64,000 nucleotides of DNA from the NCBI RefSeq assembly GCF_033473495.1, contig NC_088935.1, positions 4,526,001 to 4,590,000 of the forward strand, read 5' to 3'. Of the stretch, positions 11,437 through 23,154 are shown one piece after another; position 1 is the first letter of the stretch, and every line of letters starts with the position of its first letter. Below the pieces are notes generated by a model, which was given only the letters and a program-made list of their open reading frames with translations, had not been told where the DNA came from and did no database searches. The DNA is from Cercospora beticola (taxonomy: Eukaryota > Ascomycota > Dothideomycetes > Mycosphaerellales > Mycosphaerellaceae). Made by a program: the position numbers and the translations under genes.

Positions 11437-14400
11437 TCACCCCGCCGGAGTGCCCAAAGCTGATCCAGGCAACACTGTCTGCACAGGCTGTCGACTTGGA
11501 GTACTCGGAGCACTAGGATTCTCAGCAGCAGCAGGAGGTCGGAAATTATTCACCCTACCAGCCGCCATGATCTTATCCTTCCAAATCTCCAGAATTCCAG
11601 CGTCCGAAAATTCCAGATACTTCAACCATAATCTCAAAGCCGTTCGAGCATCTTCTATACTGTCGTGCACATCTTGTTGGATATCCTCTTGCAGAACAGC
11701 CCATGCGAGGAATCGAAGTGATAATTTGCGTTGGGTTCGACTTCCTAGCGAGAAAAGCTCTTGCGTATCGACGAGTTGTGCTTCGGGGACGTGGATGTTG
11801 ATGATGCGTAGGTCGCTTGAGAGGCCATGACCGATGAATGAACAGCCGAGATTTACCAGTACCCATAATTTTTTGTAGACGTCTTTGAGAACAGAGAGTT
11901 TGTAACGACTCCTGCCAGGCGTCAGGTCTCCATCGTGGAGGCCAGAGAATTGTGTCAGGTAGTCATCAATCGGGTCCTCGATTGCAATGTAGTCGTCAAT
12001 GAATGGTAGTTCTCGATCGTGTCCGTCTGCTCGAAGCACAGAGACTCGTGCCAGGCCTGAGCGTGCTGGACGTGTCATTGTACGTTTGCCAGTTGGACCA
12101 ACGTCGATTTCCTCTCTGAGTAATCGCACGAATTCTGCATCGATGGCGACGTGAATTCCTGTCGTTGGCAATGCTTCATCGGCTGAGAGAGCTCGGAAGT
12201 GATACGATTCGCCAATACCTGGCTGAGCAGGGCTGCGGAACAGTATACTAGTGTCGATTGCAGTCTTCCACGTTTGGTCCACAACGTGAGACATGGTCTT
12301 GGCTTGATATGTGATGACTGATGGTAGCTTCCACTGCGGGTTGAAGTGCAAAGCATCTTCTTGAGAGACCGGATGCACCAGAAAGTCGTTGAAGAGATGC
12401 CAGTCGCGCTCTCGGGTCGTATCCGTGGAGGCGAGACCGACATCGATAGTCGCGACAAGGTGAGACTTTTCGTTCTCGCTCGGCAGCACGTCTGCCACAA
12501 CGCCCACAAGTTCGTAGACCGTAATGTTATATTGAGCCCTTTGCAAGTGTAGCTGCAAATCCTCCCCCTCATAGCAGAAGAACCGGCCGTTGTTGACAAT
12601 GACTCCAATTTCTCTCGGCAAGAAGTCTGGTGTCGCCCATAGTTGTCGAGATTCTCCAGTAGTGATCGCTGCATTCAGCGTAAGTACCGCGGGCAAGCAA
12701 TGTACAGCTCGATGTGAGACCATATTCTTATACGAATTACATCGGAGACACCACCCTCGGTGTTGGCTGTGACGTTCGATCGAGGCCTTCAGTATCTGGG
12801 AGAAGTATTGTCGAGTCGACCTTGCCTTTGGTGGACGTGATGGATAGACGAGATCATGGGCGTACCAGACTTTGTCCACTCTGCTCTCATAGTGGCATTG
12901 GGCGCATTGAGTGCTCTCCAAACCGATAGTTCCGAAAGCTAGGTGGAATTGATCCAGTGATGGCGCGACCTGTTTGAAATTGTCCTCGAGCCGCAGGAAC
13001 AGGAAACGAGTGAGGTTTTGCATCATCGTGGTGAGAGAGACGCTGGTCGCCTGGGTCTCGATGATGTTCTGTGCAAGTGCGTCTGGTTGCTTACTCAGAG
13101 CTCGTAGGAAATTAGTCGCCTGGCAGTTGGGCGCGGTGGCCTTCTCAAGCATATCGACCAAGAATCCCATCTCGCACATCAAACACGTTTCCAGTTTGCA
13201 ATCGCGAGCTGTGTGATGCAGACTCACGTTGCGGGCTGTTACTGTGAATCGAAGAAGTTGCAACAGAGGATTAGCATAGGAGTTGGCAATATGAGTCTCC
13301 AATCCGGCGTAGGTCGTCTTGTTGAAATATCGGAAATCGAAATCCTCGACTCCGAACCTGCTGTATTTGATTTCGACATTGCGATACAGGAAACGAGCAT
13401 CTTTCGATGCCTTCCCATCCACTTTCATTTTATCCAGCGCGTTCAGTAGATCCTCACTCATGCGCCGGTGAGTGTCTGGACCTGCATTCTCCTGCCTGGA
13501 CTTTTCACTTAAGAATTTCGGTGCTGACAGCGGATCAGGCAGCATCTGCTGTGCAGGTTCCGTTGCTTGGTGACGCAGTCTAGTTCGAGGATTGTTTCCA
13601 ACCTTTCCGAAATCACAATTTCGAAACGATGCATCGAGATTGTCGAGACGAGGTGTTTGAACCCCTACTTGATGAACCAGATTATTTGGCCAGCTAGAGA
13701 GCAATGGCTCACGGTAGTGAGGCATTCCAATCAGGTTGATAGGTCCAGTAGTCCAATCCACTTGCTTGTTGCCGATGACGGAGTCGGGAAAGTCAGTAAC
13801 CTTTGCATACTCGGTGAATTGGAGTTTGGAAGGCGAGCCCCATAGAACCAAGTTATTGTTGCTATCAGCGAGAGCAAAGCCCTTACCAGAGGGCATGAGT
13901 TCCAGGCCAACGAAGTGACCGTCTTGCACACTAGCAAATTTCATACTGGGCATTTCGGGGTTCTGTATGTCAATGGAATGAAGTGCACCATTCTGGGAAA
14001 GCACGATGCATGTAGAGGATAGCTTGGGATGGAGCCGCACGTTTGCGGCACCCCCTTGAAATGGTAGCGGCCGAGCAGGCTTTCGAGTCTTGAGATCAAA
14101 TACGCGAACTAAGCGTTCCAGCGCCAGTCCTTGATGTTGGGATTGTGCCCAACCGCAGGTTAGCAGATAGTCGCCTCTAGCATCCATGTCATTGACAGTC
14201 CCTGCGTATGCTTTCCAGCTGTGGATGACTGTAAGCGATTTCGGGTCAAGCAGATGAATAGTCCCGTCATGTGCTGCGGCGCAAATAGTCTGACTGGCAG
14301 TGCGCATCGACGTGAACGGGATCGAGGTTTTGGGAGCGATGGTCTCGGTCACAATGCCCTTGTCGATGTCGATTCGAAATAGCTGTGTTTGACAACCAGC

Positions 14401-14904
14401 CACAACCAAGTCTGTAGCATCGCGATTGGCGAAAGTCATACAACGTAGGTCAACCATTTCTGGCAGTGATATGTGCCATTGCGCGATTCCTCGCCGCGAC
14501 GAGAGATGTACGCTCTTGCTCGAGACGGAAACCACACCTCGGCTGCAGAACAGTATCTGTTTGACTGGCGCGCTTGCCGGAGCTGTGCGTGACGCATTGC
14601 TGGAATGGGCGCGGTATGAAGTGTATCTTTGCAGATCAGGGCCGTAGAAAGAAGTTATTATGCCCTGTTTACGTGATCAGGACGAAGGAAAAGAGAAGAA
14701 GCGTGTGCCGCTTCAAGAGAAACCCCAACAGAACACATATTGACACAACAGGTTGTCGTGATCGCGGGCACTTACCGCGTCGTTGCCGACCCAGAACAGC
14801 TCCTCTGTCGGATCGAAGCAGAAGGCGGTTACACGTGAAGATCGAGCTGATGCCAACGCGCCGGGATACGACAGGCGGATGGTTTCGGTCCAGTCGGCCT
14901 CCAT
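11437..14904 (-). CDS. PAN2: PAN2, catalytic subunit of the PAN2-PAN3 poly(A) nuclease
   Basis: Exon 1 is 14904-14776 (43 aa, starting MEADW like other fungal PAN2) and exon 2 is 14664-11437, separated by a 111-nt intron; the total is 1118 aa. The join gives [26 protein letters not shown], a conserved start of the WD40 domain. WD40 repeats (about 1-350) are followed by a catalytically inactive ubiquitin-hydrolase-like domain and a C-terminal DEDD 3'-5' exonuclease. The exonuclease motifs are IDAEFVRLL (Asp885, Glu887), GHGLSSDLRIIN and HDSIEDARTALRLW. With PAN3 the enzyme trims poly(A) tails in the cytoplasm at the first stage of mRNA decay. All four acidic residues and the His of the nuclease are present. 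Confidence 0.95.
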
Positions 14905-15297
14905 AGCTTTTGTCTGGTAGGTTTGCCTAACATGCCTGATGCTGGAAGCTGTAAGGTCTGTGATGATCTTCGATTCTAGCAAGTGGTTGTGGCATTGACG
15001 GTAAACAAGTGGTCGAGGACAAGAAGACGGAAGGGAAAGTGGAGCCGAGCGCCGAGCCACTGATGCCTTCCTCACTACTGTCGGAGCTGCGCTGTGCTTG
15101 CAGTTGACAACACAACACATGGAATCACAGCATAAAATTGAGCAGGCAGTCGTACTACAGACTCGAAATCGTATCTAAGCATCTGATCACTTGCGCCGCT
15201 GATGTTCATGCGTAGACGTCCGCCCCTCAATCATCTATCCTTTTTTGTTGCACACAAGTCAACAACTCCTCGGCTTTGCTCCAAAAGACGCTACACA
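14905..15297. promoter_or_regulatory. Divergent promoter region PAN2 / sirtuin
   Basis: About 390 bp between the PAN2 ATG and the favoured sirtuin ATG, so regulation may be shared. It includes an in-frame upstream ATG for the sirtuin at 15202. No specific operator could be assigned. Confidence 0.4.
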
Positions 15298-16521
15298 ATG
15301 GCTATGACAGGCCCTGATGCAGTCGTAGACTTCCAGAACTACCTCCAGAAATCTAACAGAGTAATGTGCTTGTTAGGTGCTGGTCTATCTGCCGCCTCTG
15401 GATTACGTGAGTTCCACATCGTACTGTCTTCACGCAATCAAGGCTCGAACAGAGGAGCTGATTTTGAGCTTTCTCTCACAGCGACGTTCCGTGGAGCAGG
15501 TGGTCTCTGGAGATCGCATGACGCGGTCTCTCTGGCTACGCCTGAAGCATTCGCTCTAGATCCTGCTCTGGTAAGTCCGTTCGTGCAAATGCTTATATTT
15601 GGTGACAACCTAATCGAGACTTCTTCGGCTCGCAACAGGTGTGGCGATTCTACTGTTGTACGTTTGGTCCCTCTGATCAAAATGCTGCTTCATCCGCTCA
15701 ACAATCACAGACCGACGCAAAATGGCACTGAGCGTCCAGCCAAATGCAGCCCACTTTGCTCTAGCAGAACTGGCTCGCCGCATGCCAGGCTTCATCGCTC
15801 TCTCGCAAAACGTCGATCATTTGAGCCCAAGAGCAGGCCACCCTCGAGAGAATTTGCATCTCCTCCATGGGACATTGTTCGAGGTAAAGTGTAACGACTA
15901 TAGATGTGGTTATGTTGCAGAAAACTTCGATGAGCCCATCTCTCCGGCGCTGTATATTCCCGATGGCCAAGATCCTACATCGACGGAGGCGCGAGCACGA
16001 GATATCAGTGATGCAGCAGTACCACTGCCCGAAATTGCTTTGGAAGATTTACCTCATTGCCCCAAGTGCAGAAAGCATCTGTTACGGCCCAACGTGGTGT
16101 GGTTCGGCGAGCCACTTCCAGGCCAGGTGTTGAATGCTATCGATCAATACCTTGAAGATGGGCAGAAAGTCGATTTGATCATGGTAATTGGCACCGCGGC
16201 AGTGGTATACCCTGCGGCCGGCTACATCCCACTCGCTCGAGAAAAGTAAGTGGAGGAAACTGGGGAGCACTTGTAGTCCAAAGTTCACGACCTCGTGCTG
16301 ACTGGCATTCTCTTAGGGGTGCTCGAGTGTGCGTGGTCAACACAGACCCGAACGACTCGCCGCCAGACTGCTGGCAGGAGGGAGATTGGTTCTTCCAAGG
16401 TTCGTACTAAGCTGACAAGTTGCTTGCTTCGCTGACCACTGGGCTAGGTGATGCTGCACAATTTGTGCCGCTCCTGCTGAAGTCGGTGATCGGAACGCTG
16501 CCTCCAGCGACGCCAACATGA
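15298..16521 (+). CDS. Sirtuin, SIRT5-like NAD-dependent protein deacylase
   Basis: Six exons (15298-15406, 15482-15570, 15639-15657, 15711-16245, 16317-16399, 16448-16521) give 302 aa. NAD-binding residues are in LLGAGLSAASGLPTFRGAGG. The QNVDHL segment and the catalytic His125 (LHLLHGTLF) are present, and two cysteine pairs (KCNDYRC, CPKC) should bind zinc. The segment VWRFYCYRR carries the Tyr-x-x-Arg pair (Tyr71, Arg74) matching Tyr102/Arg105 of human SIRT5. That pair binds acidic acyl groups, so desuccinylase or demalonylase activity is more likely than deacetylation. The third exon is only 19 nt. An in-frame ATG at 15202 would add 32 residues resembling a mitochondrial presequence. The gene is divergent from PAN2. 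Confidence 0.9.
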
Positions 16522-16708
16522 TAACGGGGTTCGCGATTCCATATAAGCACGGAAGATAGCGTGATTCCACAATGAACATTTGATGTGGCGGAGATGTGTA
16601 AACATGACAGTAGATGAATAGGAAGTCTTAAGTGGAGTGATCTGAAACGTACTTATTCGGCGGAAGCACTTCCGCTCTCCAGTCCTGTTCTACGACAACC
16701 TTCACAAC

Positions 16709-18169
16709 ATGAAAAGCTTGCGGCGCATACCTCTACGCGCCCTAGCCCGTCCTGTGCCCTCATTTCGGAGCAGGCCTCTGAGCACGACAGCGGCACCATG
16801 GAATCTCATTTCAGCCGCCGATGTCCAGTTCGGCCAGCCGATTCACGAGACACACCCGCATCTCATCCGAGCGGGCGACCTCACACCTGGCATATCGGCT
16901 CTTGAGTACCACCACCGACGCGCAGCGCTGGCAAGCAAGTTACCGCAGAACAGCGTAGCTGTACTGGCTGCAGCTGATCTCAAATATCGTTCCGGAGCAG
17001 TTTTCTACAATTTCGATCAGGATCCCAACTTCTACTACCTCACCGGCTTCAATGAACCCGATGCCGTCGCGATCATCGAGAGAGGACAGTCTGATGTGGA
17101 ATATACGTTTCATCTCTTCGTGAGACCGAAAGATGAGCGCGCCGAGATGTGGGATGGTGCCAGGTCTGGTGTGCAGGCAGCTCAAGATGTGTTCAATGCC
17201 GATGAAGCGGCCGATATCGAGAGCGTGGGCGCCGCTATATCACAACTCGTGGAGGGTAGTAAGACGGTGTATACGGACATAGGCTTCTCGAATCGCCAAA
17301 GCGCTTTGAGTCGTCTTATTTCTGGACAGCTGAAGGTGGAGGGCCTTGCTAAGCTATTGCAGCAAACGAGCGTGAAGCCGCTTCGGAATATCATGAATGA
17401 GCTCAGATTGACCAAGTCTGATGCTGAGCTTGATTGTATGCGCAAAGCGGGACATGTCTCGGGCGAAGTCATCAGTCAGGCAATAGCAAACACGCCTGGA
17501 AGCGAGAAGCAGCTGTGGGCTGACCTGAATTACGGCTTCCGCAGTTCTGGACTGGATGGAGAAGCTTACGTCCCAGTAATTGGAGGCGGCAAGAACGCTC
17601 TGAGTATCCACTACGTGCGCAACGACGCCCTTCTTTACGACGGCGATATCGTCTTGGTCGATGCTGGTGGTGAGTATGGCGGATACATTACGGATATCAC
17701 ACGCAGCTGGCCCATCAACGGGCGATTTACAGATGCACAACGCGACATGTACAGCATGATTCTGAACGTGCAAAAATCGTGTATCGCACTGTGTCACGAG
17801 GACGCACGAGTCTCACTGGACAAGCTGCACAGCGTTTGCGAGTACGGCTTGCGCGATGGACTGAAAAGTTTAGGCTTCGACCTGTCCGGGAAGGCTTTTA
17901 ACAAGCTCTTTCCGCACCATGTAGGGCACTACATTGGCCTGGATGTGCATGATGCGCCAGGCTATCCACGCGATGATCGTCTCCGCGCGAAGCAGTGTAT
18001 CACGATTGAGCCGGGTGTCTATGTGCCGGACACTGACGAATGGCCGTCTCACTTTCGGGGCATGGGCATTCGAATAGAAGACTCGGTGGTGGTGGGGCTG
18101 GACACACCAGAAGTCCTCACCAAAAGCGCGTATAAAGAGATTGACGAGATAGAAGGCAGCCGAGCATGA
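16709..18169 (+). CDS. ICP55: Mitochondrial Xaa-Pro aminopeptidase-like M24 peptidase (ICP55 type)
   Basis: A single exon encodes 486 aa. The N-terminus MKSLRRIPLRALARP.. is Arg/Ser-rich without acidic residues, as in a matrix-targeting presequence. An aminopeptidase-P N-domain (YLTGFNEPDAVAIIE) is followed by the M24 pita-bread fold. The metal ligands are visible: two Asp in VDAGGEYGGYITDITRSW, His in HHVGHYIGLDVHD, and Glu in IEPGVYVPD and GIRIEDSVVV. In yeast, Icp55 removes one residue from mitochondrial precursors after presequence cleavage and stabilises them; the same role is inferred here. The alternative is a general prolidase-type peptidase of the XPNPEP3 clade. Confidence 0.9.
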   Translation: MKSLRRIPLRALARPVPSFRSRPLSTTAAPWNLISAADVQFGQPIHETHPHLIRAGDLTPGISALEYHHRRAALASKLPQNSVAVLAAADLKYRSGAVFYNFDQDPNFYYLTGFNEPDAVAIIERGQSDVEYTFHLFVRPKDERAEMWDGARSGVQAAQDVFNADEAADIESVGAAISQLVEGSKTVYTDIGFSNRQSALSRLISGQLKVEGLAKLLQQTSVKPLRNIMNELRLTKSDAELDCMRKAGHVSGEVISQAIANTPGSEKQLWADLNYGFRSSGLDGEAYVPVIGGGKNALSIHYVRNDALLYDGDIVLVDAGGEYGGYITDITRSWPINGRFTDAQRDMYSMILNVQKSCIALCHEDARVSLDKLHSVCEYGLRDGLKSLGFDLSGKAFNKLFPHHVGHYIGLDVHDAPGYPRDDRLRAKQCITIEPGVYVPDTDEWPSHFRGMGIRIEDSVVVGLDTPEVLTKSAYKEIDEIEGSRA

Positions 18170-18617
18170 TGTAACATTACTGTAGAATTCGGCGCAAACC
18201 TCGTGCCAGCCCACTTTCGTTGTTCTGCGACTAGTCTCGTGCTATGAGTGAAGTCGCAGTAGCTGCCAGCCCCCGTGCCTGCCACCTTCAAGCCAAGTGA
18301 CATTGGTGAACGGCGGCTGTTGCAGCCTCGCCATTTACAAATATCTTCCATGGTCACCATGTCTTGACCACGCCAGCATTCCCGAGCAGAGCAAAGCAGC
18401 GCACGCGACAGATCACGACCGTTGCTATCGTGTCGTCAGCGCGTCCGTGTGAACGGCCGCCGTTGCTAAGTGGGTTCGGCTGTAAGTGCCTGAGGCCGCA
18501 ACGTTTGTCAACAACCCCACTGACGCGAACCTCTAGACGGTAGCCAGCGTTCCGACAACTACGCACGCACTAACAACGCTCTCTGGAGACGCGGCGGCTT
18601 CGGGGACGCGCGCAGAC
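18170..18617. other. Intergenic / DBF4 promoter
   Basis: 448 bp between the peptidase stop and the DBF4 start. No feature is recognised. Confidence 0.4.
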
Positions 18618-20592
18618 ATGGCAGGCAGGAGGGTGCCTCTGGCCAACGTGCCACACGCCGCCAACTCGCCTGCATTCGGTGGACTGGGTGGAAAACGAAC
18701 GCGTTCAGAGCAGCGCGATGCCATTCTGGGCCAGCCGCCGAGCAAGAAACAGATTGTCGAGCAGGACGAGAACGTGGACCCGCGCAGGAGAGCTGGAGTG
18801 ACAATCATCGCCGTGGATAAGCTCGAGGAGCCCTTTCTGAAGCGCCAGAGCCTCGCTCCCCAGACTGCCTTCGAGAAGAAGCTCGTAGCAGCGCGAGAGA
18901 AGAAGACGACACCGCAGCAGCAGCCACGACACGAGAGCCGTGTACAGAAACAGCACGCCGATAACATCGAGTCCATACGCCAGTGGCAGAAGCACTACCG
19001 TCGCCAATTCCCCAACTTCGTCTTCTACTTCGACAATGTCACCGAGGACATTCGGCACAAGGCGGTGCGTAAGATCACCAGCTTGGGTGCCCGTGAGGAC
19101 AAGTTCTTTTCCAAGGCCGTCACGCACGTAGTCACAACACGTGCCATACCTTCAGAGACCGCCACGACAAGTCTCAATGAAGAGCCTAATGACGCCGCTC
19201 AGCTTCGCGGTGCACAGCATACACTGGCAGCAACCGATCAGCGACGCACGACCAGCGTACTTGTTGCCAGTCTCGTGCGTCGCACTCAACTTCCTCTTGC
19301 AGCTGCACAGCCAACTGTGGACACACGCCGGACGCAGCAGCACGGGACCGACATACTGTTCAAGGCTCGCGCCCTTGGCACCAAGATTTGGGCCCTCGAG
19401 AAGCTTCATCGCGTCCTCGACACCATCCTTGATGCTGACCCGGGGGATGCTGCTGAACAGCGTGGTACCGCCACGAGAATCACGGGCAGGCACGCTCGTG
19501 ATGCCGACTTAGAACAGCTGCTGCGCCACGAGAAAGTGAAAGGCCCAGCCGATCGCGACATGACTGTCGCTGCTCAAGATACCATCACGTTACGCGGTTG
19601 CTACCTCTATGTCCATGACATGGATGAGAAGACCAAGCCAGTCATGGTGCGCGACTACTCCAAACCACAATCCAAGGAGCAAGGCAAGTGGCCACAGTTC
19701 CGACTCTCCGCTCCAGGCCGCTGTCCGTTCGTAGAGGACCTGGCACACGCGAGGAAGGTGGCACAGCAAGACCGAGATGCGCAGGAAGCACGGGATGACC
19801 TGCAGCGCAAGACACGAGCCAATGTGTCCCTGCCAGGGTTCCCTCAGCAGGGTGGTGGTCGTGAGACAGCACTTCGGCGCTCGCCTCGCAAGCTGGCGCA
19901 GAGTAACATGGGTGCAATGACCCAGCCATTGCCACCACCATATCAGGGAGCACCGAGACAACAGCCGCCTACAGATGGCTTCGCGCCCTTTTTCAACAGC
20001 ACGCAGCTGAACGCGCGCGGCCTGCCCAGGATGGTCCGTGGGGAGCCCGTCGCATCTGGCGTACAGCCATCCAACGTCACATCTGCCATACGCTCGCAAG
20101 CCATCTCTTCAGCTGCAATCTCATCTACGACGGGCCTTCATCGCCGTGTTGGAGATAGCAGAGAGATGTCCATGCTCAAGCGCAAAGTCCTGGGCTCCAA
20201 CAGTATCCCTACGTCTCACGCCAACGATGTGCGGGCCGCCATCAATGAGGATGCCGTGCGTCCACCGCGTGCTGCCAAGCGGAAAGCGCAAGAGACGCTC
20301 GGGGTAGTGTACGAGACTGAACACAATGGCGCCGAGGCTGGCGCTCACACTGCCAAGCGCAAGAAGGTCGTGGAAAAGGAGGCGAAGCCAGGATACTGCG
20401 AAAACTGCCGTGACAAGTTCGATGACTTTGACGACGTAAGTTTCATGTTTCCACATCATTGCCGCCTGACGCTAACAAGTTCTTCAGCATATCGCATCTC
20501 GAAAACACCGAAAGTTCGCCCTGACTGCAGAGAACTGGCAGGAACTTGATGAGCTCCTTGCGCTCCTTAAGCGTCCACATAAGAAGCGTTGA
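18618..20592 (+). CDS. DBF4: DBF4-like regulatory subunit of the Cdc7 (DDK) replication kinase
   Basis: Exons 18618-20435 and 20488-20592 (52-nt intron) give 640 aa. The three Dbf4 regions are present in order. Motif N is BRCT-like: a FPNFVFYFDNVT segment followed by KITSLGAREDKFFSKAVTHVV. Motif M is GCYLYVHDMDEKTKPVMVRDY with the following GKWPQF and GRCPF. Motif C, a zinc finger, is formed across the intron: YCENCRDKFDDFDD joins HIASRKHRKFA, supplying the two Cys and two His. Without the splice the finger is lost. Dbf4 activates Cdc7 to phosphorylate the MCM helicase at origins in S phase. Basic stretches in the N-terminus could be nuclear localisation signals. Confidence 0.92.
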
Positions 20593-21048
20593 ACAGTCTT
20601 GCACACGCGAGAGAGTCTCGAGGTAATGGGCCGGCAGTCACGAGAGGCACAGCATGCACAGTTTCGGTATCTTGAGGGTCAGCATTGATGCATTTTTGAG
20701 GGAGTCGCGTTGAGCGCATCCGTGAAGACCAGTAGTACGGCTTTTGTTTCAGAGAACGCATAGCGAGGGCGCGGCATCGACCAGGTCGGATGAGGCTCAC
20801 GAGCTTGGCATGAAGAGCATGTATGTTGCAAAGTAATATCAATGTAGTAGCTTCAAACTTGACTCGTTTGAGACCTGAGATGTACATCCATAGGATGTGC
20901 GCATGCTGTGAGCTCGCAACTGCAATTTGCACATGACAACAACACCTCAGGCTCCTGCCGTGCCAAGCGGAAGATAGGTGGTCAACTATTTATCGTCTTC
21001 CTCCAACATTACAGTGCACTTGTCTTTCTGTTTCTGCAGCTGACCACC
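20593..21048. other. Intergenic / ATG12 upstream region
   Basis: 456 bp; no gene or element recognised. The ATG12 frame stays open upstream of its ATG but contains no earlier ATG that looks like a start. Confidence 0.4.
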
Positions 21049-21556
21049 ATGTCCGGCGTAATGGACGACGAGGCGCACGAAAGCGATGGGGCAGATCTCC
21101 AAATGACAATGGCCGCTTCGGTAGTGCTGGAGCATCTGCCACGAGACGCCGCAAGAGCACTCGATACTGCAGGCGAGCTTGAACAACCTAAAGGTGCCGT
21201 CTGACCTGTTGCAGTAACTTGCTCTGCATGGAATTGACGAAAATTGCAGTCACAATTCGATTATCACCTCTACCGAACACGCCACAACTACGGCAACCTC
21301 GCTTCAGATGCAGCAGCAATCAGCGCTTTGAGCATATTGTGAGGTTTCTGCGGCGGAAATTGGGGTTGAAAGATCATGAGTCTGTGTTCTGTTATGTCAA
21401 CTCTGTCTTTGCGCCTGGGCTGGATGAGGGAGTGGGGAATTTGTGGCGGGTGAGTTGCTCATAACAAGTCTTCCACGCTTGTGCTGACTTGATCAGTGCT
21501 TCAAAACGGGCGATGAACTGGTCGTCTCATACAGCATTACACAGGCTTTCGGATGA
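21049..21556 (+). CDS. ATG12: ATG12 ubiquitin-like autophagy protein
   Basis: Three exons (21049-21193, 21250-21449, 21497-21556) give 134 aa. After an acidic N-terminus the ubiquitin fold starts at [19 protein letters not shown] and ends SYSITQAFG, with the C-terminal Gly needed for conjugation to ATG5 and no extra residues after it. The segment [23 protein letters not shown] is the most conserved ATG12 stretch and spans exon 2. ATG12 is activated by ATG7 and ATG10, and the ATG12-ATG5 conjugate promotes ATG8 lipidation. The second Met (21061) is an alternative start. The stop is 21 bp from the panB stop on the other strand, so the two 3' UTRs must overlap. Confidence 0.93.
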
Positions 21557-21577
21557 GGTGAGGTGACGCGAGCGAAA

Positions 21578-22585
21578 CTACTGAGGTGCATTGACTATTC
21601 TACGAAATTCTTCTACCTCTTTCTCTGCAATTGGGTATGTATGTTCTTTCGCTGGATACGCCCTCTCCTTTACCTCTTTCCCATACTCGCGAACAGCTCG
21701 ACTAGCTTCGCCCCAAACATCCCCGTACTTCTTCACGAATTTGGGCAGGAATCTGCCTTCGGGGAAGTAGCCTGCCATGTCGACTTGGACCAGTACTTGA
21801 CCTGAGCAGGCATTTCCTGCACCGATACCGATTGTCGGGACGGAAAGCTTTTCGGTCACGATGCCTGCGATTTCTGCTGGTACTGCTTCGATTACCATGC
21901 CGAAAGCACCGGCTTGTTGAACGGCTTTTGCGTCTTCGAGGAGTTTCAGTGCGCCGGCTACTGATTTTCCTTGTACGCGAAAGCCGCCGAGGGCGTTTTG
22001 TCGCTGGGGTGTTAGGCCGATGTGTCCCAGGACTGGAATTCCTGCCGAAGTGATTTTGCTGATTTGTGGTGCCATGTCCAAACCTCCTTCTAGCTTCACA
22101 GCATGTACATTCCCCTCTTTCACAAGTCGAATTGCGGATTGTAGTGCTTGCTCAGGCGAAACCTCGTACGATCCCATAGGCAAATCGCCAATGCGAAAGA
22201 GGGCTGTGGCTCCTCGGGCTACACTGCGACAGTGTAGGATCATTTCGTCTAGTATTACGCTGCTTGTATCCTCTAGACCCAATGCCACCATGGCGAGACT
22301 GTCACCCACTAGCACAACGTCCATGCCTGCGTGCTCGGCGACATGTGCGCTGGGGAAGTCGTGGGCAGTGATCATGGCGATGGGTTCTTTCTTCCGGTAC
22401 ATGCTCTGCAATGTTTGAAGTGTGACTTTTTTGCGCCCGGATGCTGTCCCAGCTGCTGAGTGTGACGACCATCTTGATTGTATGGCGGCTATCAAAGCAG
22501 CATGCGCGTGTTGTGGTGGTGAGAAGCGTGATGTTCTGGCTGCGGTAGTGAACGCGTGTATGTGAGGACGGAAGGCACGCGACAT
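21578..22585 (-). CDS. panB: Ketopantoate hydroxymethyltransferase (pantothenate synthesis)
   Basis: An intronless frame of 335 aa. It transfers a hydroxymethyl group from methylene-tetrahydrofolate to 2-oxoisovalerate, giving ketopantoate for pantothenate and CoA. The first 40 or so residues (MSRAFRPHIHAFTTAARTSR..) are basic and Ser/Ala-rich, so import into mitochondria is likely. The TIM-barrel core carries family landmarks MITAHDFPSAHVAEHAGMD, LVGDSLAMV, AVKLEGG, GHIGLTPQ, and FGMVIEAVP with the catalytic Glu; it ends in IGIGAGNACSGQVLV. Fungal homologues are also called ECM31. The gene is convergent with ATG12. Confidence 0.96.
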   Translation of the reverse strand: MSRAFRPHIHAFTTAARTSRFSPPQHAHAALIAAIQSRWSSHSAAGTASGRKKVTLQTLQSMYRKKEPIAMITAHDFPSAHVAEHAGMDVVLVGDSLAMVALGLEDTSSVILDEMILHCRSVARGATALFRIGDLPMGSYEVSPEQALQSAIRLVKEGNVHAVKLEGGLDMAPQISKITSAGIPVLGHIGLTPQRQNALGGFRVQGKSVAGALKLLEDAKAVQQAGAFGMVIEAVPAEIAGIVTEKLSVPTIGIGAGNACSGQVLVQVDMAGYFPEGRFLPKFVKKYGDVWGEASRAVREYGKEVKERAYPAKEHTYPIAEKEVEEFRRIVNAPQ

Positions 22586-23154
22586 GTTCGTGGTTTCTTC
22601 AAGGCGGATCTGCTTGAGATGATGTTTGGACTAGTAAAAAGTTATGGTCGAAGCGGAACAAAGACGTTTGCTGCATTGTAAGGGGAATCGGCTACCAGAC
22701 GGCTTTCCACTGTGCAGCGTGCTGCATCGTAGTTGTGAGAATATCTACACTCTGTCCTCGGTTCGTTAGGCCGAGACCGTCGGCTGCCGAGAGGTCGTGA
22801 GATATGATGACATGGGTTTGACCGTGACCAACAACCACACACTGTCTCAGGCGCATTTCTGCATTCGTCAAGTGGAGGCCCGCTAACAACTCGACCGCAA
22901 GTATTGTACACTCTATGACCTCGGGTATATATGTGCATCGACGCTGACGACTATTCGCCTCGTCACGCTCTCCATCTCATCCTCACCTCCCCACTCCCAG
23001 GGCCATTCGACGGCCTGCCCTGTTTCCGGATACCACTACATATGCATGCTTGCGAATGAGAACAAGCACAACGATGCGAAGTCATGCATACCAGACGGAT
23101 TTCGCCTGATAGAAAGCGCAACTGGACAGGACATCCTGCAAGAACCCATGCTTT
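22586..23154. other. Intergenic
   Basis: 569 bp between the panB start and the 3' end of the kinase gene, both on the minus strand. It should contain the panB promoter. No gene recognised. Confidence 0.4.
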
